From NCBI GenBank assembly GCA_025360985.1, contig JANYBA010000048.1, positions 1-10,441 of the forward strand: 10,441 bases of DNA, in the 5' to 3' direction. A model generated the notes under the pieces. That model worked only from the letters and a program-made list of their open reading frames with translations, did not search any database and was not told the DNA's origin. The position numbers were made by a program, and so were the translations under genes. This document shows positions 1 through 6,287 of the stretch, piece by piece; position 1 is the first letter of the stretch; every line of letters starts with the position of its first letter. Source of the DNA: Gammaproteobacteria bacterium (GTDB lineage Bacteria > Pseudomonadota > Gammaproteobacteria > Xanthomonadales > Xanthomonadaceae).

Positions 1-774
1 GCCGCCGGCGACCGCGTAGCCGTCGAAGTATTCCTCGACGTCCTTCATGTCGGTGTGCCGGTGCACCAGCCAGCGGGTCAGTCCGCGCATGTCCAGGGCC
101 AGGGTGGCGTTGTCGAAATCGTGGTGCTGGGGAAACAGCGCGCGCTTCTTGCGCAGCGACCCGCGCCACTTCTTCATGAAGTACCAGTGATAGAACCCCG
201 GACCGGTTTCGAGCGCGTGCATCACCGCCGACGGATCCACCGCCGGGCAGACCGCGACGGCGTGGCGCAAGGGCACGCCCGCCGCCGGCGCCGACAACGC
301 CAGGCGCAGGGCGAAGTTGCCGCCCAGCGAATACCCCGCCGCGAGGAAGGCCGGCGTCGGGAAGCGTTCGGCCACCCACTTCGCCGCCTGCACTACCTCG
401 GCCAGCCGGCAGGAATGGAAGATGCCGGGATTGAGGTGGTGGCTGGCGCCGTGGTCGCGGAAATTCAGCCGGAAGACATCGAAGCCGCCGGCGAGCAGGT
501 GGGCGGCGGTGTGGCGCATGTAGCCGGAGTCGATGCTGCCCTCCCAGCCATGCAGCAACAGCACCAGGCCGCGCGGCGTCCGCCCGGGCAGCGCGCTGTG
601 GCAGCCGAGCAGGCGCACGCCGTCGCCGGCATCGACGATGAGCTCGTCGTGGACGGCGCCGGTGCGCTCGAGCGCGTAATGGCCGGCGACGCGGCGCAAG
701 GGCATGGAACTGAGCGCCGATTGCAGGTGGGGATTGCGCAAGAGGCGCGGCGGCTTGTAGTTGTGTGCCGGCAT
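1..774 (-). CDS. YheT-type alpha/beta hydrolase, C-terminus outside the window
   Basis: The first 258 residues of an alpha/beta-fold hydrolase are present; the reading frame is still open at position 1, so the C-terminus with the expected acid and histidine of the triad is missing. An early NPHLQ motif (residues 14-18), the oxyanion-side LLLHGWEGS (72-80) and the nucleophile elbow GYSLGG (147-152, Ser149) are the pattern of the YheT/COG0429 family. Members are cytoplasmic or membrane-associated hydrolases with esterase-like chemistry and poorly defined natural substrates. The ATG at 774 shares one base with the stop codon of the upstream acyltransferase gene (TGATG), which points to translational coupling and a shared mRNA. 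Its position after a thioesterase and an acyltransferase suggests an acyl or lipid ester substrate, but that is inference. The family call is firm and the substrate is unknown. Confidence 0.88.
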   Translation of the reverse strand, partial: MPAHNYKPPRLLRNPHLQSALSSMPLRRVAGHYALERTGAVHDELIVDAGDGVRLLGCHSALPGRTPRGLVLLLHGWEGSIDSGYMRHTAAHLLAGGFDVFRLNFRDHGASHHLNPGIFHSCRLAEVVQAAKWVAERFPTPAFLAAGYSLGGNFALRLALSAPAAGVPLRHAVAVCPAVDPSAVMHALETGPGFYHWYFMKKWRGSLRKKRALFPQHHDFDNATLALDMRGLTRWLVHRHTDMKDVEEYFDGYAVAGG

Positions 775-1535
775 CAAAGCCCCATGGCGTCGGCGATGCG
801 TTGCCGGCAGGTATCGGCCATGCGCCGGCGGCCGTCTTCGCTGGCGGCAACCGGTTCCAGGAAATGCACCTCCGCCACCCGCGGCGGCTCGCCGAGCAGG
901 CGCCAGAAATTCGCCAGGAATGGCTCGCCGGGGGCAAAGGCGACGATGGTCTGGGCGCAACCGCGGGCGCCGTACTTCAAGGCCACCGGCTGCGCCGGCA
1001 CGCCGGCCAGGACCGCCGGCTGGAAGATGCGCGCGTGGAAGACGCGGATGCTGTCGCCGGCGGAAGTGCCGCCTTCGGGAAATACCCCGACGGCCCGGCC
1101 GGCCTGAAGCCGCAATACCATCTGGTGCATGACGCCGTGCAGGGAATCGTTGCTGCCGCGGTGGTGGTAGATGGTGCCGCCGCGACTGGCGAGCCAGCCG
1201 ATCAGGGGCCAACGGGCGATTTCGGATTTCGCCACGAAACCGACCACGCGCTGGCTGTGCATCAGGGTGATGTCGATCCAGCTGACGTGGTTGGCGACGA
1301 ACAGGGCAGCGCCCGGCAGCGGCGTGCCGTAGCGGCGCACGCGCCAACCGAAGATCCGCACCATGGCCAGCGACCACAGCCGGATCGCCCACTGGTCGAG
1401 CGGCTCGCCGCGCAGGCCCAGGCGCGCGCACAGCGGATTGATCATCAGCAAGGTCAACGGCAGGCCGATGCCGACGTGCAGGACCAACGCCGGCAAACGC
1501 CACAAGTAACGACAGGGTCGGCGCCAGTCGCTCAA
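774..1535 (-). CDS. Lysophospholipid acyltransferase (PlsC/LPLAT family)
   Basis: This 253-residue protein resembles 1-acyl-glycerol-3-phosphate acyltransferases, which move an acyl chain from acyl-CoA or acyl-ACP onto a lysophospholipid at the inner membrane. The catalytic HxxxxD motif is HVSWID (His83, Asp88), and the substrate-binding motif FPEGGTS is at 152-158, a variant of the usual FPEGTRS. A hydrophobic stretch at about residues 12-34 could anchor the N-terminus. The start chosen is the TTG at 1535: it overlaps the thioesterase stop as TTGA, gives a family-typical length, and the frame has no ATG until residue 31, inside the hydrophobic segment. No clear ribosome binding site precedes it, which fits coupling to the gene in front. 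Housekeeping PlsC, an ornithine-lipid OlsA-type enzyme or another lysolipid acyltransferase cannot be told apart here. The family is sure and the start moderately so. Confidence 0.85.
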   Translation of the reverse strand: MSDWRRPCRYLWRLPALVLHVGIGLPLTLLMINPLCARLGLRGEPLDQWAIRLWSLAMVRIFGWRVRRYGTPLPGAALFVANHVSWIDITLMHSQRVVGFVAKSEIARWPLIGWLASRGGTIYHHRGSNDSLHGVMHQMVLRLQAGRAVGVFPEGGTSAGDSIRVFHARIFQPAVLAGVPAQPVALKYGARGCAQTIVAFAPGEPFLANFWRLLGEPPRVAEVHFLEPVAASEDGRRRMADTCRQRIADAMGL

Positions 1536-1963
1536 CTGCGGCGCACGGCCAGCGTGAGGCGGGACACGCACACCGCCCGGCCGTCGGAATCCTCGATGCG
1601 GATGTCCCAGACCTGGGTGCTGCGCCCAACGTGCACTGGCCGGGCGGTGCCAGTCACGACGCCGCTGGTGACCGCGCGCAGGTGGTTGGCGTTGATCTCG
1701 ATCCCGACCGCCTGGCCATCCTGGGCCGGGTCCTCGATGCACAGGTTGGCGGCCATGCTGCCGAGCGTCTCGGCCAGCAGCACCGAGGCGCCGCCGTGCA
1801 GCAGGCCGTAAGGCTGCACGGTGCGGCCGTCCACCGGCATGGTGCCGCGCAGGAAATCTTCGCCGACTTCGGTGAAGACGATGCCCAGCGACGCCAGCGC
1901 CGTGTTGGCGCTGCGGCGATTGAGCTGGTCGACGCTGGGTCGGTGACGGAACGATCCGGCCAT
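1532..1963 (-). CDS. Hotdog-fold acyl-CoA thioesterase, YdiI/MenI-like (PaaI superfamily)
   Basis: This 143-residue single-domain hotdog thioesterase would hydrolyse an acyl-CoA to the free acid in the cytoplasm. It closely follows the layout of E. coli YdiI/MenI: TMPVDGRTVQPYGLLHGGAS (41-60), then VLLAETLGSM (61-70), where Glu65 is the expected catalytic acid and His56 lies in the HGG turn. The segment GIEINANHLRAV further on is also characteristic. YdiI acts on 1,4-dihydroxy-2-naphthoyl-CoA in menaquinone synthesis but is promiscuous on aryl and acyl-CoAs. No menaquinone genes are visible here, so the menI name is not applied. The ATG at 1963 lies 9 bases after the ykvA-like stop and has no obvious Shine-Dalgarno sequence; its stop overlaps the TTG start of the acyltransferase. 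Substrate unknown, family assignment strong. Confidence 0.9.
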   Translation of the reverse strand: MAGSFRHRPSVDQLNRRSANTALASLGIVFTEVGEDFLRGTMPVDGRTVQPYGLLHGGASVLLAETLGSMAANLCIEDPAQDGQAVGIEINANHLRAVTSGVVTGTARPVHVGRSTQVWDIRIEDSDGRAVCVSRLTLAVRRS

Positions 1964-1972
1964 GGGCCGGGC

Positions 1973-2581
1973 TCAGCGCACCCGCAGCATGCCCGGCCGC
2001 CAAGCGCTGGTATAGCTTTGGCGCGCGTAGCCGGAGCTGTTGCCGTAGCCAGTGCCGAAGTCGCGCTCGCGCTCGCGGTGCATGCGGTCCTGCAGCTCGT
2101 CGCGACGATTGCCGAGCCAGTCGGCGCGGCCGACCTTGGCCGGATCCAGGCCGCGACTGTCGGCCTCGCGCTGGCGGAAGTCGCAGAATTCTTCGTAGGC
2201 GTCCAATTCGTGGGCGAGCTCGCGCACGCACAGCTCGATGGCGATGGCGTCGTCGAAATAGCCCAGCACCGGAACGTTGTCGGGGATGATGTCATTGGGG
2301 TTGGCGAAGTAGACCAGGGCCATCAGGACCCGGTTGCGATCCTCGTCCCCGAGCGCCCAGCCTTCGTCGCGGACCATGGCGATCAGGGCATCGAGGCGAT
2401 CGAGGCGCTGGGCGATGAAATCGGGCAGTTCGGCCGTGTCCACGTCCTGCAGCAACTTGCCGGCGGCGGCCAGGACGGCGTCCGGATCCTGGTGCCCGGC
2501 CGACTCGCGCGCGGCCTGGATGGCCTGGTTGAAGCGTTCCAGGTCGCGGTCGGAAAGTTCGAAGCTGATGGCGAGCGGCAT
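1973..2581 (-). CDS. YkvA family protein (DUF1232) with long C-terminal tail
   Basis: The protein has 202 residues. The DUF1232/YkvA signature lies at about 84-118: RVLMALVYFANPNDIIPDNV followed by PVLGYFDDAIAI, the typical xxYFxxPxDxIPDxxPxxGxxDD pattern. Many members are small membrane-associated proteins; no biochemical function is established for the family. Ahead of the core is a helical, acidic N-terminal region (about 1-75). Behind it is a charged segment (about 120-172) ending in a Gly/Ser/Tyr/Arg-rich, probably disordered tail (about 173-202). No signal peptide or strong transmembrane helix was seen. It is the first gene after an 81-base gap that contains a promoter-like sequence, so it probably leads a transcription unit with the thioesterase, acyltransferase and YheT hydrolase behind it. 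No strong ribosome binding site is seen before the ATG. Confidence 0.87.
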   Translation of the reverse strand: MPLAISFELSDRDLERFNQAIQAARESAGHQDPDAVLAAAGKLLQDVDTAELPDFIAQRLDRLDALIAMVRDEGWALGDEDRNRVLMALVYFANPNDIIPDNVPVLGYFDDAIAIELCVRELAHELDAYEEFCDFRQREADSRGLDPAKVGRADWLGNRRDELQDRMHRERERDFGTGYGNSSGYARQSYTSAWRPGMLRVR

Positions 2582-2614
2582 GGTGGCGTCCGGCAGTGGT
2601 TTTCGAGACTCTGC

Positions 2615-2643
2615 AGCCTAGGCGCAGGCGCTGTCGGCGTCAA
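2615..2643 (-). promoter_or_regulatory. Predicted sigma70 promoter for the ykvA-like gene and genes behind it
   Basis: Read on the minus strand, TTGACG (2643-2638) is followed after exactly 17 bases by TAGGCT (2620-2615). The -35 matches the consensus at five of six positions. The -10 matches at four of six. The element lies entirely in the 81-base gap between the phospholipase D stop and the ykvA-like start and would give a leader of about 27 bases. It is the best two-box promoter in the left block and would divide the eight minus-strand genes into two units. No hairpin with a T-run was seen in the gap, so read-through from upstream is also possible. Confidence 0.55.
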
Positions 2644-2662
2644 TCCAGCGACCGGGCGAATC

Positions 2663-4489
2663 TCACAGGATCGGCACCAGGCCGGCGCCGAAGACCGTCA
2701 GGATGCGCGTATAGACGCCCTTCAGGCTCAGGTTCACTTCCGGGAAATCGCCGGCCGGGTCGTAGCAGGCGGCGAATCCCGGGTCGCTCGGGGGCAGCGG
2801 CGCGCAGCCGGGCTTGATTTCGTAGCTGGTGGCGTAAGGCCAGGGCCAGACGTCGAAGATCGGCAGTTTTTCCGAGAACTTGCCCAGGTTGTAATTCACT
2901 TGCGCCAGCACCGGCAGGCGCGGTCGCGGCGCGATCGTCCAGGCGTTGCCCGGCTCCATGTCGCGCCGGATGCTGGCAGCCAGGGCGGCGGCGAAGGTAG
3001 CGTCGTGGACCACCACCAGGTTTTCGGTGTTGTAGTCGGTGGAACGCGGGTCGAAGTTGTGGCTGCCGACGATGGCGATGCGCTCGTCCACCACCATCGA
3101 CTTTGCGTGCAGGCCGATGCGCACGCCGGCGGTCTTGAGCGGCACCGGCCCGCCGCGCGAACCGAAGTGGTCGGAGAATTCCCGGTGCGCCGACGGCGTC
3201 GGCGGCGCCGGCTTGCCGTCGAGCGCGCCGGTCGCGACCAGGTCGATCGGCGCGTCGGCCGGGAAGGGCTTGTACTCGTGGATCTCGAAGCCGAGTTCGC
3301 GCAGGTACAGGCGCTTGTACTTGTGCGACATCGCGTAGACCGGGAAGGCGTCGGTCGCCGCCAGCGAGTTGGTCGACACCAGCACGCGTGGCGGCTTTTC
3401 ACGGCGATGCAGGCGCCGGAACAGCTGGCGCGCCGGTCGCGACATGACCAGGTACGGCGTCTGCAGCAACAGCTCGTGCTCGGTGCCGTCGAGCACGTCG
3501 ATCAGGGCGCGCGAGGCAGCGCTGGCCTCTTTTTGGCTGGCGTCGTGCTTGGCCGGGAAATCGCCGTAGAAATCCACCGCGCCGACCTGGAAAAGGTGCG
3601 GCGCCAGCCGCGCGAACACCGCCCGGCCGTCGTTGGCGGCCGCGACCAGGGCAGCCGCGCGCGCGGTCATCGGTGGCGGATTCGGCGGTCTGGTCGCGGG
3701 CGCCAGCAGGACCCGCGCGACGTCGTCCAGCTGCGAGGCCGGCACGGCCCGGGGATGGTTCCAGAACGCCTCGAAATTCGCCGTCATCGCCGCGGTCGCG
3801 GGGCCGGCCACGAGCAGGTCGCGATCCCGGTAGTTGTACTGGCTGTCCCAGTCGAAGTAATCGTCCTCGATATTGCGGCCGCCGACGATCGCGACCCGGC
3901 CATCGACCACCATCAGCTTGTTGTGCATGCGCTGGTTGAGGTCGCGAAAGCGGAAAACAATGGCGCCGAAATACTGCAGCGGCGCGATCCGCGACAGGCG
4001 AAACAGCGGGTTGTACAGGCGCACTTCGAAGTTGCGGTGGAAGCCGGCCAGGCGCGCTTGAAGGACCGGGTCGCCCAGTCCGTTGAGCGAATCCATCAGC
4101 AGGCGCACCCGCACGCCGCGCCGCGCCGCGTCCTGCAACGCCGCCAGCACGACCCGGCCGGCGTCGTCCTCTTCGAAATGGAAAATCTGCAGGTCCACCG
4201 AGGTGCGCGCGCTGCGGATCAGGTGCAGGCGCGCCAGCAGCGCGTCCTGGCCGCCGTCGAGCAGCATCACCGCGTGGTGCGGTTGCGCCGGCGTCGAGGC
4301 GGCGTAGGCGCCGTCGCCGAGTGCCAGCAGGGGCGATTCGATCCGGCAGCCTTCGGCGCAGACCACGCGGCTGTCGCGCGCCTGTTCGGCGATCGCCTGG
4401 GCGCGCGCGTGCTGCGGCGGGGAAATATGCGCGCACGCGGCCAGCGCCACGACGGCGCCCGCCAGGCACAGCCGACGAAGCCCGGTCAC
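2663..4489 (-). CDS. Phospholipase D-family lipoprotein, cardiolipin synthase C-like
   Basis: The 608-residue protein begins with a lipoprotein signal (lipobox LAAC at 16-19, Cys19), so it is probably membrane-anchored and faces the periplasm. Two phospholipase D HKD motifs are intact: HNKLMVVDG (His189, Lys191, Asp196) and HAKSMVVDE (His461, Lys463, Asp468). Each is followed by an IVG-x-x-N segment, and the spacing shows two fused PLD half-domains. The layout suits ClsC/YmdC-type cardiolipin synthases, which form cardiolipin by phosphatidyl transfer, but at 608 residues it is longer than E. coli ClsC (about 470). Phospholipase or another phosphatidyltransferase activity is the main alternative. 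The GTG start at 4489 is supported by AGGAGG at 4505-4500, ten bases upstream, and by a GTGA overlap with the yceI-like stop. A start further upstream would run through that gene and lose the signal peptide. Confidence 0.9.
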   Translation of the reverse strand: MTGLRRLCLAGAVVALAACAHISPPQHARAQAIAEQARDSRVVCAEGCRIESPLLALGDGAYAASTPAQPHHAVMLLDGGQDALLARLHLIRSARTSVDLQIFHFEEDDAGRVVLAALQDAARRGVRVRLLMDSLNGLGDPVLQARLAGFHRNFEVRLYNPLFRLSRIAPLQYFGAIVFRFRDLNQRMHNKLMVVDGRVAIVGGRNIEDDYFDWDSQYNYRDRDLLVAGPATAAMTANFEAFWNHPRAVPASQLDDVARVLLAPATRPPNPPPMTARAAALVAAANDGRAVFARLAPHLFQVGAVDFYGDFPAKHDASQKEASAASRALIDVLDGTEHELLLQTPYLVMSRPARQLFRRLHRREKPPRVLVSTNSLAATDAFPVYAMSHKYKRLYLRELGFEIHEYKPFPADAPIDLVATGALDGKPAPPTPSAHREFSDHFGSRGGPVPLKTAGVRIGLHAKSMVVDERIAIVGSHNFDPRSTDYNTENLVVVHDATFAAALAASIRRDMEPGNAWTIAPRPRLPVLAQVNYNLGKFSEKLPIFDVWPWPYATSYEIKPGCAPLPPSDPGFAACYDPAGDFPEVNLSLKGVYTRILTVFGAGLVPIL

Positions 4490-5067
4490 GGTTTCGGTGC
4501 CTCCTGCCAGCGCAGGCGCACGCGCACGTCGACACCGTCGCGCAGGGCCAGGCGATAGGCGGTCATGCCGAAATCGCGCCGGCTCACCGTGCCTTGCACG
4601 AGCAGGTCGCAGTCGAGCCCAGGGCGCGCGCAAGTGGGCGGGAGCAGCACGAAACTCGCCGGCCGGGTCCGGCCGCGCAACGTCAGCTCGCCCTGGACCG
4701 CGCCGCCGTGGCGCAACACCTGGTCGGGAATCGTCCTGGTGCGCAGGGCGATGGCCGGATAGCGATCGACGTCCAGGAACGACGAGGAGCGGGTGAGCTG
4801 ATCCATCCAGCCGGGCCCTTCGAAATGCAGGCTGCGGCCATCGACCTGCAGGGCGACCTGCCAGCCCGCCGGGTCGCCGGACAATTGGCCTTTCATGCGG
4901 TTGAAACGGGCGATGCCGCGAAACGGCAGGCGCGGGTGCACTTCGAATTCGGCGTCGGAACGGTGGCTGTCCAAGGCCAGGGCGGCGGCCGGTGCTGGCT
5001 CGGCCCGGGCGAGTCCGAACGCCATCAGCAAACCCAGCCAGGGCAAGGCCGAGTGCACCAGGCTCAT
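4486..5067 (-). CDS. YceI-like secreted protein (lipid-binding fold)
   Basis: This is a 193-residue exported protein. Residues 1-22 form a signal peptide with a hydrophobic core and a likely cleavage site ARA/EP after Ala22, though it lacks the usual N-terminal Lys or Arg. The mature part shows the YceI pattern: FLDVDRYPAI (97-106), GELTLRGRTRP (126-136) and GTVSRRDFGM (159-168). YceI proteins are lipocalin-like beta barrels that bind isoprenoid or other long lipids in the periplasm; the ligand here is unknown. Cys146 and Cys153 could form a disulfide. It sits 4 bases after the sixA-like stop and overlaps the phospholipase D start (GTGA). The start is uncertain: GAGGAG directly abuts the ATG at 5067, whereas the GTG at 5058 (residue 4) is nine bases from it. 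Both options keep the signal peptide. Confidence 0.88.
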   Translation of the reverse strand: MSLVHSALPWLGLLMAFGLARAEPAPAAALALDSHRSDAEFEVHPRLPFRGIARFNRMKGQLSGDPAGWQVALQVDGRSLHFEGPGWMDQLTRSSSFLDVDRYPAIALRTRTIPDQVLRHGGAVQGELTLRGRTRPASFVLLPPTCARPGLDCDLLVQGTVSRRDFGMTAYRLALRDGVDVRVRLRWQEAPKP

Positions 5068-5071
5068 CTCC

Positions 5072-5548
5072 TCACGGCCACCAGAAGGCCGCCATCTCGG
5101 CGATGCCCGGTTCGAGTGACGCCGCTTCGGGCACGCGCAGGACCGCGATTCCGGCCGCCGGCATGCCGCGGCTGTCGCCGGACTGGCCCGAGGTCAGCAA
5201 GGCCATCAACTGTTCCAGCCCGGGGTTGTGCCCGATCAACAACACGCGGCCGGCTTCCCGATGCTCGTCGGCCACCTGCATCAGGGTGCCCGACGTGGCG
5301 TTGTAGATGCGCCCGTCCTGCCGCTGTTCGACGTAGCCGGTCGCCATCAGCACCTGCTCGAGGGTTTCGCGCGTGCGCCGGGCGGGGGAGCAGACGATCA
5401 GGTCGGGCGCCCACGAATTCTTCTTCAGCCAGGCGCCGGCCGCCTCGGCCTCGGCCAAGCCTTCACGCGACAGCGGACGGTCGAAATCGTCCACGCCCGA
5501 AACCGCCGATTCGGCGTGGGCATGGCGCAGCAGTACCAATTCGCGCAT
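5072..5548 (-). CDS. sixA: SixA-like phosphohistidine phosphatase (histidine phosphatase superfamily)
   Basis: The 158-residue protein belongs to the small SixA branch of the histidine phosphatase superfamily. The catalytic RHG-type motif is LLRHAHAE (6-13) with Arg8 and nucleophile His9. The second conserved histidine is in LLIGHNPGLEQL (103-114, His107), and SPARRTRET (54-62) supplies the conserved phosphate-pocket arginine region. E. coli SixA removes phosphate from phosphohistidine, shown for ArcB and later the PTS-Ntr protein NPr; no partner gene is in the window. There is no signal peptide, so it is cytoplasmic. The ATG at 5548 is 3 bases after the ParA stop, with AAGAAGG at 5566-5560 as a distant ribosome binding site inside the end of the ParA gene. 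It probably shares an mRNA with parA. Confidence 0.88.
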   Translation of the reverse strand: MRELVLLRHAHAESAVSGVDDFDRPLSREGLAEAEAAGAWLKKNSWAPDLIVCSPARRTRETLEQVLMATGYVEQRQDGRIYNATSGTLMQVADEHREAGRVLLIGHNPGLEQLMALLTSGQSGDSRGMPAAGIAVLRVPEAASLEPGIAEMAAFWWP

Positions 5549-5551
5549 GGC

Positions 5552-6184
5552 TTACAAGGCCTTCTTCAGCCACTTAAGCAGGGGCGCCCAGTCGGCCTGG
5601 TGGCCGCGGATCTGCTCGGAGTGGTAATCGAACACGGACTTGCCCAGCGCCACCATCAGCACGTAGGCCTGGGTGTCGCGCAATTGCGCCACCAGCGGAT
5701 AGGGCCAGGCCTGCAGTTGCGCCACCGCCTGCTGGGACGCGCCGGTCCAAGGCTTGAGGCGGTTGGCGACCAGGGCCACCGGCAACTTGCCCTTCTTCAC
5801 CCGTGGCAGGGCCGCCAGCGAATCGAGGAAGGGCACGGTCGCCTCCAGGTCGATCATCGACGGATTGACCGGCACCAACACGGCGTCGGCGGCCGCCAGG
5901 AAAGACTCGAGCTCGTCGGCCATGGCGCCGGCCGGCGCATCGATGACCACGCGCTGGGCATCGGCGGGTATGTGCTTCTCCCAGCCACGCCGGCTGCCGT
6001 CCACCGGCAACACGGCGGTCTCGAGGCCGGCGCGCTTGGCGCACCAGTGGCTGGCGGATTTTTGCCGGTCGCCGTCGACCAGCACGGTGGCCTTGCCCTC
6101 CAGAGCAAAGTGGGCGGCAAGATTGGTGACGATCGTCGACTTGCCGGCGCCGCCCTTGGAACTGGCGACCAGTACCGTGCGCAT
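5552..6184 (-). CDS. ParA/MinD-type P-loop ATPase, orphan (no ParB nearby)
   Basis: This 210-residue protein is essentially a bare ParA-type ATPase domain. The deviant Walker A is KGGAGKST (10-17) with signature Lys10; switch I is VDGDRQKS (36-43), where the usual D-x-D-P-Q proline is replaced by Arg; Walker B is VVIDAPAG (79-86); and GKSVFDY (181-187) is the conserved C-terminal ParA motif. Such proteins form ATP-dependent dimers that bind DNA or membrane and position cargo. With no ParB gene, parS-like repeat or plasmid gene nearby, this is unlikely to be the replicon segregation system; a ParC-like orphan that positions protein complexes is likelier. The ATG at 6184 was chosen because it starts directly at MRTVLVASSKGG and is preceded by GAGAGG five bases away (6195-6190). 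The frame stays open to 6271, but that extension is not ParA-like. Confidence 0.9.
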   Translation of the reverse strand: MRTVLVASSKGGAGKSTIVTNLAAHFALEGKATVLVDGDRQKSASHWCAKRAGLETAVLPVDGSRRGWEKHIPADAQRVVIDAPAGAMADELESFLAAADAVLVPVNPSMIDLEATVPFLDSLAALPRVKKGKLPVALVANRLKPWTGASQQAVAQLQAWPYPLVAQLRDTQAYVLMVALGKSVFDYHSEQIRGHQADWAPLLKWLKKAL

Positions 6185-6212
6185 GGAGGCCTCTCCGCTG
6201 GGGGGAGCCTGC

Positions 6213-6218
6213 ACTCTA
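6213..6218 (-). promoter_or_regulatory. Possible -10 element for the parA transcription unit
   Basis: On the minus strand TAGAGT (6218-6213) lies 29 bases before the parA ATG, which leaves room for a transcription start and the GAGAGG ribosome binding site. No convincing -35 hexamer was seen at 16-18 bases (TTCCTT is the nearest), so this is a weak call. It is the best candidate in the 110-base divergent region. Confidence 0.3.
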
Positions 6219-6230
6219 CAACGCGGACCC

Positions 6231-6255
6231 CGGGCAAGGAAGCCGGCCGTGCCCG
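6231..6255. repeat. Inverted repeat in the parA/ATPase divergent region
   Basis: CGGGCA (6231-6236) and TGCCCG (6250-6255) are perfect 6-base inverted repeats separated by 13 bases; the spacer itself contains the overlapping palindromes GCCGGC and CGGCCG. The dyad lies upstream of the parA -10 candidate and ahead of the ATPase promoter, so a repressor or activator could reach both. In GC-rich DNA such dyads arise by chance, so this is only a candidate operator. Confidence 0.25.
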
Positions 6256-6278
6256 CAAAGCCTTTGCCCAAACCAGTC

Positions 6279-6287
6279 TGCTAGATT
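6279..6287 (+). promoter_or_regulatory. Extended -10 promoter at the AAA ATPase start, likely leaderless
   Basis: TGC followed by TAGATT (6279-6287) forms an extended -10 element, which needs little help from a -35; none is convincing at the right distance. The ATPase ATG begins at 6295, only 7 bases after the -10, so transcription would start at or next to the A of the ATG. There is also no Shine-Dalgarno sequence before that ATG, which agrees with a leaderless mRNA. Confidence 0.42.

Noticed and set aside
55..1811. Plus-strand open frames of about 350 codons opposite the YheT, acyltransferase and thioesterase genes
   Set aside because: These are antisense shadows of genes with clear catalytic motifs; no ribosome binding sites or domains were seen in them.
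1536..2231. Upstream extension of the acyltransferase frame to make a 485-residue protein
   Set aside because: The added part is a shadow of the thioesterase and ykvA-like genes, Arg/Ala/Gly-rich and with no domain.
1631..4558. A 975-codon open frame on the plus strand antisense to five minus-strand genes
   Set aside because: The minus-strand genes have clear motifs throughout. The antisense translation is rich in Arg, Ala, Gly, Gln and Val with no recognisable domain. Long antisense frames are expected in GC-rich DNA with strong third-position bias.
4490..4633. Upstream extension of the phospholipase D frame
   Set aside because: The extension overlaps the C-terminal coding part of the yceI-like gene. 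The GTG at 4489 has AGGAGG at ten bases and starts a proper lipoprotein signal peptide.
5552..6184. Plasmid or phage partition system
   Set aside because: A ParA-type ATPase alone is not enough: there is no ParB, parS-like repeat, replication gene, integrase or att-like repeat, and the neighbours are ordinary chromosomal genes.
6185..6271. N-terminal extension of the ParA frame by 29 residues
   Set aside because: ParA homology begins at the ATG at 6184, which has its own GAGAGG site. The extension would cross the promoter region and does not look like protein-coding sequence.
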